Part shown: positions 1 to 7,405 of the stretch, piece by piece
Numbering within the stretch: the first letter of the stretch is position 1
Layout: the number at the start of each line of letters is the position of its first letter
Origin: a virus
Length of the DNA stretch: 26,208 nucleotides
IMG/VR virus record: IMGVR_UViG_3300023442_000023
Location: 1 to 26,208 of that record
Reading direction: 5' to 3' (one strand)
Translations under genes and position numbers: made by a program
Notes under the pieces: generated by a model
The model's database searches: none
Seen by the model: the letters and a program-made list of their open reading frames with translations, nothing else
Told to the model about the DNA's origin: nothing

Positions 1-1
1 A

Positions 2-298
2 GAGGAAATGATTTCTGCCGATATTATTTTTGGGTCTTATAAGAAAATTAAAGATGGTGAGAACATTCCACAAATTGACACATTAATATTTTGTACACCT
101 GTGTCAAGTGCTGTTACAGTTGAACAAATAAAAGGCAGAATAGAAAGAGAATATAAAGGGAAACAATTTCCGCTTGTTATAGATATTATTGATAACGGAA
201 GTTCATTGACTGAGGGGATGTATAATAAAAGAAAATCTTTATACAATTCTTTTAATATGGAATATATTGACTTATCTAAAAAGTGGTTAATTGAATGA
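2..298 (+). CDS. SF2 DNA helicase, C-terminal end (partial, 5' end outside window)
   Basis: The reading frame is open to the left edge, so the ATG at 8 is probably an internal methionine. The visible 98 residues carry the end of the second RecA-like lobe of a superfamily 2 helicase. A motif V-like stretch (G-x-N-I-P-Q-I-D) leads into a strand ending in CTP, and a motif VI signature Q-x2-G-R-x2-R (QIKGRIER) follows; its arginines normally act as the ATP arginine finger. A short D-rich strand (VIDIIDNG) closes the lobe. T4 UvsW-type and other phage repair or replication helicases end this way. Its place upstream of SSB, RecA, resolvase and ligase genes suggests a role in replication, fork remodelling or recombination. 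The exact subfamily cannot be given without the N-terminal ATPase lobe. Confidence 0.75.
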   Translation, partial: EEMISADIIFGSYKKIKDGENIPQIDTLIFCTPVSSAVTVEQIKGRIEREYKGKQFPLVIDIIDNGSSLTEGMYNKRKSLYNSFNMEYIDLSKKWLIE

Positions 299-357
299 AA
301 TTAGAATTATTTTTGATTTTTATCAAAATATTTTGTATATTTGATTATTAAAATATT

Positions 358-366
358 TGTTATAAT
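358..366 (+). promoter_or_regulatory. possible extended -10 promoter
   Basis: TGTTATAAT matches an extended -10 element (TG-n-TATAAT) in the gap after the helicase gene. No well-spaced -35 is seen: TTGATT at 341 is 14 nt away and TTGTAT at 334 is 21 nt away. Extended -10 promoters can work without a good -35, but TATAAT occurs easily by chance in DNA this AT-rich. The predicted RNA start would fall close to the ribosome binding site at 373-376. Confidence 0.3.
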
Positions 367-382
367 TTATTTGGAGAACAAA

Positions 383-901
383 ATGAGAAGTAAACCTACC
401 ACAACGGTTAAAAATTTAGCCGTTCTATTACCAAAAGAACAGTTAGAAATTTCAAAAAGCGATTTGACTAAAGTTGTTAAAGCAACAGAGTCAAATGAGT
501 TGCATATTAATTATACTAAGGTAAAAGGCTTTATGGATTTATTTATTAGTATAGTTAAAGAAGAATTTATAAAGAGAAGCAAAAAATTAAAAAAGAAGGG
601 TGAAAGACTTACCACTGATGTTGGAGTTATTAGTTATGCAGAAAGACATAACTATGTATTTGATTCCGAAGCTATTGCGAAGTTTATTAAAAAACACAAG
701 ATACCTGAAGATTCAGTTTATGATTATGGGTATAAACTTGTAACTAAAAATGCCAAAATTTTATCTTCGTTAAAAGATAAGGGAATTATTACAATGGAAG
801 AAAAAATTAGTGCTAAGAAGATTGAAAAGTTGGCAGAAAAATATCCATCAATATTAAAATATGTTAAAGACGATGTTACAGAATACGTTAGAGGGTTATG
901 A
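383..901 (+). CDS. hypothetical basic helical protein
   Basis: I do not recognise this 172-residue protein. The ATG at 383 is chosen because GGAG at 373-376 lies 6 nt upstream; a TTG at 341 in the same frame has no such site and would add an AT-rich leader. The protein is lysine-rich, predicted mostly helical, and has no cysteine cluster, signal peptide or membrane segment. A central basic run (KRSKKLKKKGERL) and a C-terminal lysine/glutamate helix would suit nucleic acid or protein binding. Its stop overlaps the start of the next gene (ATGA at 898-901), so the two are translationally coupled. It sits between a helicase and DNA-binding proteins, and a replication accessory role is only an inference. 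Confidence 0.7.
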   Translation: MRSKPTTTVKNLAVLLPKEQLEISKSDLTKVVKATESNELHINYTKVKGFMDLFISIVKEEFIKRSKKLKKKGERLTTDVGVISYAERHNYVFDSEAIAKFIKKHKIPEDSVYDYGYKLVTKNAKILSSLKDKGIITMEEKISAKKIEKLAEKYPSILKYVKDDVTEYVRGL

Positions 902-1332
902 AAACAACGTACTACCAGAGGCATAGAGAAAAGATTTTAGAGAAGCAAAAGTTACTATATAATACGGATAAAGAATACAGGAAAAGAAGGATAGAACTTG
1001 CTTCCGCTTACCAAAAAAGAAAAGCAAAAGAAAGAAAATTAGCTAAGGCTAAAATAAAACGAGAAAAGAAAATTTGGAAAAATTTTAGAATGGGCAATAA
1101 TATAATTAAATGTTGCCGAATAGGTTATGTTGCTTTTTCTATTGAAAGAACTTCGCAGACTATTAGAAAGTGGCATAAAATGGGGTATTTACCAGAGACA
1201 TTTAAGTATAATGGAATTAGGTATTACACTTATAAACATTATAATTTAATTACAACAATGTTTAATAGGTATGGAAGTAAAAATACTTTGAAATTATTTT
1301 TTAAGAAAGTTAGAGATAATTGGAATAACTAA
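898..1332 (+). CDS. MerR-type helix-turn-helix protein with basic coiled N-terminus
   Basis: Residues 1-65 form a very basic, tyrosine-containing helix (RHREK, YRKRR, KRKAKERK) like the charged leaders found on phage HNH and other DNA-binding proteins. Residues about 75-118 match the winged-helix DNA-binding domain of the MerR/HTH_17 class. IGYVAFSIERTSQTIRKW is the helix-turn-helix, GYLPE the turn before the wing, and YNGIRYYTYKHYNL the wing and following helix. No effector-binding dimerisation domain follows, so this is a small DNA-binding protein of the kind seen in excisionases and phage regulators rather than a classical MerR metal sensor. The start overlaps the upstream stop by 4 nt. 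Its target and role are unknown. Confidence 0.7.
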   Translation: MKTTYYQRHREKILEKQKLLYNTDKEYRKRRIELASAYQKRKAKERKLAKAKIKREKKIWKNFRMGNNIIKCCRIGYVAFSIERTSQTIRKWHKMGYLPETFKYNGIRYYTYKHYNLITTMFNRYGSKNTLKLFFKKVRDNWNN

Positions 1333-1345
1333 ATAGGAGAATAAT

Positions 1346-1651
1346 ATGAGTGGAAAAAAGGCAACAAGAATAAAGCCTAAACCAAAACAATCCAAACAAC
1401 CAAAATCTAAACCTGAGTTAAAAGTGATTAGTGTAAATGGATACCTTGACAGAGTGTGGGTATCTTATGGACAAACCATTCAGGTAAGAGATTTTGAACC
1501 TGCTAAGGTTGATGTTGGTATGGCATCTGATGTTCAACCTGGTGAAAGTGTTGAGGATGCTTATGATAGGGTTGCAAAAATTATAACTAAAAAAATTAAA
1601 GTGGAAATGAAAGCTTTAATACAAGAAAAATCTAAACAAAGGAGAAAGTAA
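1346..1651 (+). CDS. small conserved-type phage protein of unknown function
   Basis: The protein has 101 residues and is preceded by AGGAG at 1336-1340. Residues 1-25 are a lysine/proline-rich disordered tail. Residues 26-95 look like a compact alpha/beta domain: a strand pair (VWVSYGQTIQVRDFEPAKVDVGMAS), an acidic turn (PGESVEDAYD) and a long helix ending in KQRRK. The pattern YGQTIQ-x3-FEP-x-KV-x-VG, then a G-E-x-x-E-D-A-Y helix, resembles small phage proteins I have seen in replication modules, but I cannot assign a family name. It lies 14 nt after the HTH gene and 2 nt before the SSB-like gene, so a shared mRNA and a replication-linked role are likely. Confidence 0.65.
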   Translation: MSGKKATRIKPKPKQSKQPKSKPELKVISVNGYLDRVWVSYGQTIQVRDFEPAKVDVGMASDVQPGESVEDAYDRVAKIITKKIKVEMKALIQEKSKQRRK

Positions 1652-1652
1652 T

Positions 1653-2729
1653 ATGAAAAAGAAAGCAGCAACAAAGAAGAAAAAGGATACTAAACCTGTT
1701 TTTTCTGTAGGTCAAGATGTGGTAGTATATTCAGAGGATGATGAATGTTACTATTGTGCTACAGTACTTAAAGTACTAAAAAATAAGAAACTCAAAGTTG
1801 AATACGAGGTTGAAGATGGGGAGGAAGCAGATATTGATATTGTTTCACCTGATATTGTTATGGATTTAAAGGAGTATGAAAAGAAGAATAAAAAGAATGT
1901 AACAGTTGAAGATGTAGATGATATTGATGATGATATTGACGATGATATTGATGATGATTTAGGCGATGATGACGTTGATGATGTTGATGATGTTGATGAA
2001 ACTGATGAAGGTGATGATGAAGGTGATGATGAAACCGAAAATGATGAAGATGATGAAGACGACGAATCAAGTAGTAATGATGAGGATGAAGATGGTGAAT
2101 CCGATGATGAGGAAGATGAAGATGATGAATCAAATAGTTGGTTCTATAGAGGTGATGATGCAGATGAAGAATTTATTGATAAAAGAGGAACATATAGATT
2201 TTGGATTCCAAAAGGAGAGACTGCCTCAATTACTTTCTTAACTGAAAAAGCTTTTTCATTCAAAGAGCATCAGGTTAAAATTGGCGGTAGTTGGAATAAT
2301 TATTTTACTTGTATTGCATCTATGGGTAAAAGGTGCCCATTATGTGAAGCTAATAATTCTGCTTATGTTGGAAAAGCTTTTTATATTGTTGACCATAGTG
2401 AATATGTTAATAAGCAGGGCGAAAAAATTAAGAATCAAGTTAAACTTTTAGTATTCAAACAAAAATCTTACGGGATATTTAAAAAATCAATTGATTCTTT
2501 CTTTGAAGGTGAGAAGAAAAAGAAAATACTTGGATTAAAGGTATCTGTTTCTCGTTCTTCTACTGCTGGAAGTCCCCAAACAGGAGATATATTTATTCCT
2601 AAAAAACATATAAAGATAAAAGAAGAATGGGTTGTTGATGATGATAAATTTATAGAGGAGTTTAAACCTAGGAGTCGAAAAGAGCTTCTTAAGAAATGCT
2701 CATTAATTGATGACAGTGATTATGAATAA
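1653..2729 (+). CDS. ssDNA-binding protein, gp32-like zinc core with internal acidic linker
   Basis: This 358-residue protein has three parts. Residues about 15-68 look like a small SH3/Tudor-type barrel (VGQDVVVYSEDDECYYCATV and following strands). Residues 86-174 are almost entirely Asp/Glu, encoded by GAT-rich repeats. Residues 178-340 resemble the core of phage SSBs, with H206, C220, C228 and C231 spaced H-x13-C-x7-C-x2-C, close to the H-x12-C-x9-C-x2-C zinc site of T4 gp32. A short acidic tail (DDSDYE) ends the protein. The expected role is coating single-stranded DNA during replication and recombination, consistent with the recombinase gene immediately downstream. AGGAGAAAG 10 nt upstream supports the ATG at 1653. 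Having the long acidic segment in the middle rather than at the C-terminus is unusual. Confidence 0.7.
   Translation: MKKKAATKKKKDTKPVFSVGQDVVVYSEDDECYYCATVLKVLKNKKLKVEYEVEDGEEADIDIVSPDIVMDLKEYEKKNKKNVTVEDVDDIDDDIDDDIDDDLGDDDVDDVDDVDETDEGDDEGDDETENDEDDEDDESSSNDEDEDGESDDEEDEDDESNSWFYRGDDADEEFIDKRGTYRFWIPKGETASITFLTEKAFSFKEHQVKIGGSWNNYFTCIASMGKRCPLCEANNSAYVGKAFYIVDHSEYVNKQGEKIKNQVKLLVFKQKSYGIFKKSIDSFFEGEKKKKILGLKVSVSRSSTAGSPQTGDIFIPKKHIKIKEEWVVDDDKFIEEFKPRSRKELLKKCSLIDDSDYE
1908..2174 (+). repeat. GAT/GAA-rich low-complexity tract encoding poly-acidic linker
   Basis: About 265 nt consist mainly of GAT, GAC, GAA and GAG codons with occasional ATT, GTT or GGT, in irregular repeats such as GATGATATTGAT. 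It lies inside the SSB-like gene, stays in frame, and encodes residues 86-174. The repeat units vary, so it reads as protein-level selection for acidity rather than a recent microsatellite. Confidence 0.85.
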
Positions 2730-2735
2730 ACATTG

Positions 2736-2762
2736 TGCAGGGCATTACGCCCTGCATTTTTA
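2736..2762 (+). terminator. Rho-independent terminator after the SSB-like gene
   Basis: A perfect 8-bp GC-rich stem, TGCAGGGC at 2736-2743 with GCCCTGCA at 2749-2756, closes a 5-nt loop (ATTAC) and is followed by five T residues. It sits 6 nt after the SSB-like stop and 12 nt before the RecA-like start, with no room for a full promoter in between. It probably acts as a partial terminator that makes SSB mRNA more abundant than recombinase mRNA. Confidence 0.9.
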
Positions 2763-2774
2763 TAAGGAATTATA

Positions 2775-4109
2775 ATGGCAAAAATTAAAAATGAAAAAGA
2801 TAGTAGTCTTTCTCCAAGAGATGTTTTGAATAGTTTTGTTCAAAATATAAATTCGCATTACCAGAAAAATGTTATGTCTTTGGGTAGCGATAAACTTGAT
2901 GTTGAAAAGTATCCAACTGGGATTTTGTCATTAGATATTGCTACAGAAGGTGGAATACCACGAGGTAGAACTATTATATATGTAGGGGATGAATCAACAT
3001 TTAAGTCTACTGCTATGTATATGACTGCTGGAGCATTCCAAAGAATTTGCGGAAATTGTATGAAGGGGCATATTACTGAAGTGAATTTTAAAAAGACTAA
3101 GGTTGCTCTAACAGAGAATAAATCAAATGATGTTTTTACTGTAGTTAAAGAGGGGAATAAATTAAATAAATATTCTAAATTATTTTTAGCCGATAGAAGT
3201 AAGAGGAATGTTTATTGTCCTGGTGAGATAATTACTCATACAAAAGATTTAACTTTATACAGATACGAGCTTGAATGTAGTGAATGCACAACACCTCAGT
3301 ATTCTATATTTTTGTTAATTGATGCAGAAAAGAATTACACAAAAAATTGGGCGAGAAGATTTGGAGTAATCCATTATTATACAATATTAGGTGGTACTGA
3401 ATATTCACAAATGACTGGGGATATTTTAAGAGAGGGGTTGAAAATGCACAATTTTTCTTTTTTCGGTGTTGACTCTGTTGATGCACTCGGTCCAAAAGAA
3501 GAAGACGAATCATCTATTGAGGAGTGGCAAATAAGTGTACAAGCAAGGGTGTGGAATAAAAATATTAGAATAATAACTGGCAAATTAAATAGCACTCAAA
3601 TTTATTCTTACACTAATAAAGAGGGTAAAAAGATTAAAGAAGAAAGGCGAGCCGAACCTACTATTTGTTTAATACAACAGTGGAGAGAAAAAATTGGAGC
3701 TTATGGAGATAATAGAGTAATGGGTGGCGGTAGAGGTAAAACATTTGCTTCGTCATTAACAATCGCTTTTTCAGAAGGTAAGAAAGATTGGATTACCATA
3801 GATAAAAAGAAAACGGATGTAAAGGGTATGGAATTTAATTTCTTTATTAAAAAGCATAAGACTGGGAGACCTTATAGAAAGGGGTCTTTTTATTACGATG
3901 TTGAACGTAAAAAATTATTAAACGAAGCTACTGTTATTGACTATGGTGTTAAATATAGCTTGGTTAATAAAAAGGGTGCGTGGTTTATGTACGGAGATTT
4001 GAAGTTTCAAGGATTAAGCAAATTCACTCAGGCATTAGAAAAGGATAAAAAATTATTTAGTAAGTTAAAAAATGAGGTGATGGAAATTGCGGAAGCCGAA
4101 AAAAATTAA
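2775..4109 (+). CDS. RecA/UvsX-family recombinase with inserted Cys-rich (zinc-type) module
   Basis: This 444-residue ATPase should form filaments on single-stranded DNA and catalyse strand exchange. The Walker A motif is GDESTFKS (71-78); the F before K resembles the T4 UvsX P-loop more than bacterial RecA. The next helix ends AGAFQR, as in RecA. The catalytic-Glu strand is LLIDAEK (E185), Walker B is FFGVDSVDAL (229-238), and the L2-like region is VMGGGRGKTFAS (315-326). Between the P-loop helix and the IDAE strand, where RecA has only a few residues, about 85 extra residues carry C92-x2-C95 and C168-x2-C171, plus C148. This is probably a zinc ribbon. The start follows AAGGAA at 2764-2769. 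Neighbouring SSB, resolvase and ligase genes fit a recombination-dependent replication module. Confidence 0.88.
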   Translation: MAKIKNEKDSSLSPRDVLNSFVQNINSHYQKNVMSLGSDKLDVEKYPTGILSLDIATEGGIPRGRTIIYVGDESTFKSTAMYMTAGAFQRICGNCMKGHITEVNFKKTKVALTENKSNDVFTVVKEGNKLNKYSKLFLADRSKRNVYCPGEIITHTKDLTLYRYELECSECTTPQYSIFLLIDAEKNYTKNWARRFGVIHYYTILGGTEYSQMTGDILREGLKMHNFSFFGVDSVDALGPKEEDESSIEEWQISVQARVWNKNIRIITGKLNSTQIYSYTNKEGKKIKEERRAEPTICLIQQWREKIGAYGDNRVMGGGRGKTFASSLTIAFSEGKKDWITIDKKKTDVKGMEFNFFIKKHKTGRPYRKGSFYYDVERKKLLNEATVIDYGVKYSLVNKKGAWFMYGDLKFQGLSKFTQALEKDKKLFSKLKNEVMEIAEAEKN

Positions 4110-4461
4110 GAAAACTTTTTCATTGGGGGAGTCAAAAGAATCCATAAAAAAATACGCTAATAAACAGGAGAAAGAAATTAGCAATCAATTAGGTGCAAAG
4201 TTAATGCCAGCTAGTGGTGCCACGCCTTTTATGAAAGGTGATATGATATTGAATACTGTAGATTTAATTGATGTTAAATCTACAAAAAGTAAAAGAATAA
4301 TTGTTGACGAAGGTATGTTAAAGAAGTTAGAAGATGACGCATTTAGAGGTTCTAAAAGACCTTTATTAATTTTGAATTTTAGCAATAAACAATTTAAAGC
4401 AAAAAATAAAAGATGGGTGTTAATGCCTATTTCGGAGTATAATAATGAAAAGAATAATTAG
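4087..4461 (+). CDS. PD-(D/E)xK nuclease, Holliday-junction-resolvase-like
   Basis: The protein has 124 residues and starts at TTG, with GAGGTGA at 4074-4080 placed 6 nt upstream; the start lies 23 nt inside the recombinase gene. The order of motifs fits an archaeal Hjc-like or phage resolvase fold: a glutamate in the first helix (KQEKEI, about residues 27-31), GD at 51-52, then a strand ending D62-V-K64 as the D-x-K metal-binding and catalytic core. A later strand (RPLLILNF) and the turn before WVLMPISEY complete the small alpha/beta domain. Such enzymes cleave branched DNA intermediates. Being directly downstream of a RecA-like gene and near a ligase supports this role. Another small PD-(D/E)xK nuclease type cannot be excluded. 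Confidence 0.7.
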   Translation: MRKPKKIKKTFSLGESKESIKKYANKQEKEISNQLGAKLMPASGATPFMKGDMILNTVDLIDVKSTKSKRIIVDEGMLKKLEDDAFRGSKRPLLILNFSNKQFKAKNKRWVLMPISEYNNEKNN

Positions 4462-4663
4462 GGATGATATACATAGGAGTTTAGTTAACATAGGTAATGA
4501 ATTAGTATGTATTAGAGATAATATTAATAAGTTGCTTCAAGAAATGTATGGGGAAGAAGATGAAGTGAAAAGATTAAATTTACAAGCTGATGTTAATTTA
4601 CTTGAAGACTATATTACTGTTGTTAAAGTAACTACAGACAATTGTAAAAGGCAAATATTATGA
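4445..4663 (+). CDS. small helical hypothetical protein
   Basis: This 72-residue protein starts within the last 17 nt of the nuclease gene. TCGGAGTAT provides GGAG at 4434-4437, 7 nt before the ATG. The sequence is a single or paired amphipathic helix pattern (IHRSLVNIGNELVCIRDNINKLLQEM, then a second helix after EEDEVKRLNL), suggesting a small coiled-coil or accessory protein. There is no recognisable domain, and no function is assigned. Confidence 0.6.
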   Translation: MKRIIRDDIHRSLVNIGNELVCIRDNINKLLQEMYGEEDEVKRLNLQADVNLLEDYITVVKVTTDNCKRQIL

Positions 4664-4770
4664 AATTTTGGCTGATTAAAAATATAATTATATCCTTAGC
4701 TACATTTCAATTTAAGGAGTTGTTGCTTTGTTGTATATTAATTAAAATGGAAATATTTAATAGAAAATAG
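4660..4770 (+). CDS. possible 36-residue hydrophobic micro-protein
   Basis: An ATG at 4660 overlaps the preceding stop (ATGA), and the frame runs 36 codons to TAG at 4768-4770. The peptide is mostly hydrophobic with basic ends (MKFWLIKNIIISLATF, then KELLLCCILIKMEIF) and could be a membrane-associated helix. Its stop codon lies in the AGGA ribosome binding site of the next gene, a tight fit typical of this window. The ATGA overlap and the lack of other content in the gap support it; the short length and biased composition argue for caution. Confidence 0.4.
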   Translation: MKFWLIKNIIISLATFQFKELLLCCILIKMEIFNRK

Positions 4771-4777
4771 GAATGAA

Positions 4778-5062
4778 ATGAAATCAATTGAAGATTTAAA
4801 AGTAGATGAAACACTTGCAGTTAAATTTATTGAGCAAGTTGTTATTGGAGCGGAAGAGTTAAAAAAATATGGAGTAGATAGATACTATATTGGAATTGAA
4901 ACGCCACAGGGATTAGTCGGCATACCTGTTGATGAAGTTTATAATGATGGATTTTATTCAGACGGTGTGTTTTATTCGTTTGTTCCATTTAGGGCTGTTA
5001 CTGATAAATTAGCAAAAGGTATTAAAAAGAAACTGGATGAGATTAGGACTAAAGTAAATTAA
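4778..5062 (+). CDS. hypothetical protein
   Basis: This protein has 94 residues. The ATG at 4778 is preferred because AGGA at 4769-4772 is 5 nt upstream. It reads as a small soluble alpha/beta protein: an N-terminal acidic helix (KSIEDLKVDETLAVKFIEQVV), a strand-rich centre (YYIGIETPQGLVGIPVDEV) and a C-terminal basic helix (KLAKGIKKKLDEIRTKVN). No motif is recognised. It lies 21 nt before the DNA ligase gene in the same orientation. Confidence 0.6.
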   Translation: MKSIEDLKVDETLAVKFIEQVVIGAEELKKYGVDRYYIGIETPQGLVGIPVDEVYNDGFYSDGVFYSFVPFRAVTDKLAKGIKKKLDEIRTKVN

Positions 5063-5083
5063 AATATATTAGGAGTATTATTT

Positions 5084-6106
5084 ATGAAAGTAAGACAAAT
5101 TACCAGTGGTGATGTTAGTGGGTTAGACTATATACACGGTGATGTTATTGGACAGTTAAAGTACGATGGCACTTTACATCATTTGCATATAAAAAATTAT
5201 AAGGCTTATGCACTAACTTCAAAAAGAGTTAGTGTTAAAACTGGGCTGCTATCCGAAAAATTAGACAATTTCCCATTGTTAAAAAAATATAAATTTCCTT
5301 TTAAAAAGGAAACAATAGTTGTTGTTGAAACTGCGGCAGAACATTTAGATTATGTTCCTCCTAATAAAAGGGTTAATTATGTTGCTGGAATATGTAATTC
5401 AAAAGCTGATAAGGTTCAAGATAATGAGTTGAGATTTTACGCTCACTCATTTTTGTATCTTGAGGGGAAATATGTTGGTGATTATATAAATAGCGAACAG
5501 ATAAAAATGATAAAGAAATATTTTCCATCGGCGGGTAAATATGGAGAGAAAGTATCATTAAAAGATAGGCACGTTGTGTATGGAATTGAATCTTTAACTA
5601 TACAGGAAATTGCTGGTGTTAATGCTGATAGATGTACCATTGAAAAATTGCAGAAGATTGTAAACAAAAAGAGCTTTAAATTTGAGGGATATGTATTTAA
5701 AGAATTGCATAGTTTAAATATGTTGAAGATAAAAAAGATAAGAACTTCGGACTGTATAATTATTGGATATACTGAACCAACACCTAATACAAAGTATAGT
5801 TTGAATGATTGGATAGGTGCTATAAAAGTTGGTGTATTAAATAAAGCATATCCATATAAAACAAATTATCTTTGTAAAAGGGAAGTAGATGAATTATTAG
5901 CACAAAATAAAATTATTGATGTTGGTGCTGTTAGTGGTATAACCGAAGAAATAAGAAGTGAAATTTCATTGAATAAGGATGACCATATAGGTGAAATAAT
6001 TGAGGTTGCTTATATGCAGTGGACTGGAAGTAGAATGTTTCAACCTAGATTTAAAAGATTTAGAGATGATAAGCAAGTTGGGAAGTGTACAATTAAACAG
6101 TTTTAA
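5084..6106 (+). CDS. ATP-dependent DNA ligase
   Basis: At 340 residues it has the compact adenylation-domain plus OB-fold layout of phage and viral ligases. Motif I is KYDG (26-29), with K26 the expected AMP-accepting lysine. Motif III-like VVVETAAE includes E82. Motif IV is EGYVFK (201-206) and motif V is LKIKK (214-218). The remaining C-terminal part, including IGEIIEVAYMQWTGS and RFKRFRDDK, fits the OB fold with its motif VI-type basic end. The enzyme seals nicks using ATP through a ligase-AMP intermediate, here presumably for lagging-strand and recombination-intermediate repair. GGAG at 5071-5074 precedes the ATG. It belongs to the replication and recombination group of this window. Confidence 0.88.
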   Translation: MKVRQITSGDVSGLDYIHGDVIGQLKYDGTLHHLHIKNYKAYALTSKRVSVKTGLLSEKLDNFPLLKKYKFPFKKETIVVVETAAEHLDYVPPNKRVNYVAGICNSKADKVQDNELRFYAHSFLYLEGKYVGDYINSEQIKMIKKYFPSAGKYGEKVSLKDRHVVYGIESLTIQEIAGVNADRCTIEKLQKIVNKKSFKFEGYVFKELHSLNMLKIKKIRTSDCIIIGYTEPTPNTKYSLNDWIGAIKVGVLNKAYPYKTNYLCKREVDELLAQNKIIDVGAVSGITEEIRSEISLNKDDHIGEIIEVAYMQWTGSRMFQPRFKRFRDDKQVGKCTIKQF

Positions 6107-6120
6107 ATTTGGGGTGTATA

Positions 6121-6480
6121 ATGGCTGTTTTGAAATATATAAGAAAAAGCGGAAAATACTTAGGTACTAGAAAGGTTATTAAGTATTATACTGTTGACAA
6201 CAAGAGAATTAAATATATTATAACTATAAGAAAATACGAAAAATTAAAACCAGGATGGATTATTTGTATTGATGGTATTTTGTATAAAGTATTACTTGTT
6301 AATTCTATGGGTGCCAGGTTATTTCCATTGTCAATTATATTAAAGAGTAGATGTAAAACAAGAAAGCAGGAAATTAAAAGATTTAAATATTCGTCGTACT
6401 GTTTTACTATTAGCAGTAGTGCTGAGGTGGATATTTATGGCAGGCATATTTATTCGTTGGATAAAAAAATTGTAAAATAA
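6121..6480 (+). CDS. hypothetical basic protein
   Basis: This protein has 119 residues. The ATG at 6121 is chosen because GGGGTG at 6111-6116 lies just upstream; the TTG at 6109 in the same frame would overlap that site. The protein is basic and beta-rich (RKSGKYLGTRKVIKYYTV, then GWIICIDGILYKVLLV), with a possible small barrel: the phrase LKPGWIICIDGILYKVL resembles an SH3-like turn and strand. It has no catalytic motif and no signal peptide. It follows the ligase gene by 14 nt, so it is probably cotranscribed. Function unknown. Confidence 0.6.
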   Translation: MAVLKYIRKSGKYLGTRKVIKYYTVDNKRIKYIITIRKYEKLKPGWIICIDGILYKVLLVNSMGARLFPLSIILKSRCKTRKQEIKRFKYSSYCFTISSSAEVDIYGRHIYSLDKKIVK

Positions 6481-6522
6481 CTATAAATTGATTATATTTT
6501 AATTGACTATAAGGAGTATAAT

Positions 6523-7386
6523 TTGAGTTTAGCCGATTTAATTAAAGAACAAAAGAAAGAGCAAAAGGTTAAAAAGAAAACCGTTAAAAAAAGCAACGGA
6601 ATTAAACCGTCTTTTTGTGGTATTATAGACGCTTACCTTTCAAATAGAAATAAATTTAAACCATTTAAAGCAGTAATAAAACGTAATTCCGTTTTAGGAT
6701 TTCATCCAAGTTCAATGTATAATACTTGTGCAAGGAAAATTGCTTTTCAATATTTATTTGAAAAAAGATTATTGACTAATGAAATCTTACAGGAAGAAGT
6801 TGAAATTATAAGCAACAATTCCAGGTTAGAAAGAATATTTGATACAGGGCATATTATTCACATGTTAGTACAGTATGGATATTTACCTGGATATAAAGAT
6901 ATGATAAAACCATCGAAGTTTTATTTTGAGGTTGAAAAAAGTGTAACCTCTTTATTTGAAAAATATTTTATTTCAGGTACTGCTGATGTTGTTATAAGGT
7001 TGCAAGATAATAAAAAGTATGTTTTAGATATTAAAACTGCTAGGTCGAGTGTATTTTATTCAATAAAAAGTATAAAGGATATTCAAAAAAGCTATCTTGT
7101 TCAATTAAATTTATATATGTTGGGATTGAATATAGGTAGAGGGTTGTTTTATTTTTGGAATAAAGATACTGGAGAACATAAGGAAATATTTGTAAAATTA
7201 GACAGAGAATTAATTAAGGGTGCATTAAATAATGCAATAAATGGGAAGGCATTTTTAGATGGTAAAAAAGTGCCATATATTTTAAGGGAATGTATAAATA
7301 CCAAAGGTAAATATTTAACTTGCGGATTTAGTTCTTTATGTTTTAAATGCGGAAATAAACCATTGGATAGCATAGTTAAAGTATAA
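6523..7386 (+). CDS. Cas4/RecB-like PD-(D/E)xK exonuclease with Fe-S-type cysteines
   Basis: The protein has 287 residues and starts at TTG with AAGGAG 6 nt upstream (6511-6516). The RecB-nuclease order is visible: C69 in YNTCARK, H110 and H113 in DTGHIIH, D155 in SGTADVV, D169-I-K171 in YVLDIKTA, and Q194 in YLVQLNLYML (the QxxxY motif). The C-terminal C257, C267, C273 and C276, with C69 at the N-terminal side, resemble the Fe-S cluster ligands of Cas4 and AddB nucleases. It is likely a DNA end-processing exonuclease that feeds single strands to the RecA-like protein. No Cas1, Cas2 or CRISPR repeats are present, so a CRISPR adaptation role is not supported. The first 30 residues are a lysine-rich leader. 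Confidence 0.82.
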   Translation: MSLADLIKEQKKEQKVKKKTVKKSNGIKPSFCGIIDAYLSNRNKFKPFKAVIKRNSVLGFHPSSMYNTCARKIAFQYLFEKRLLTNEILQEEVEIISNNSRLERIFDTGHIIHMLVQYGYLPGYKDMIKPSKFYFEVEKSVTSLFEKYFISGTADVVIRLQDNKKYVLDIKTARSSVFYSIKSIKDIQKSYLVQLNLYMLGLNIGRGLFYFWNKDTGEHKEIFVKLDRELIKGALNNAINGKAFLDGKKVPYILRECINTKGKYLTCGFSSLCFKCGNKPLDSIVKV

Positions 7387-7405
7387 CATAATTTGGAGTA
7401 ATAGT

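Noticed and set aside
1858-2133. His/Leu-rich open frame on the minus strand
   Set aside because: It is the complement of the GAT repeats in the SSB-like gene; no ribosome binding site and no plausible protein composition.
1966-2241. Met/Lys-rich frame on the plus strand inside the SSB-like gene
   Set aside because: It is the shifted reading of GATGAT repeats as ATG codons; low-complexity artefact.
6481-6522. Promoter before the Cas4-like gene (TTGATT with TATAAG)
   Set aside because: Spacing of 14 nt is too short and the -10 is weak; expected by chance in this AT-rich gap.
6523-7386. Cas4-like nuclease as part of a CRISPR system
   Set aside because: No repeats, Cas1 or Cas2 anywhere in the window; Cas4-like nucleases are common in phage recombination modules.
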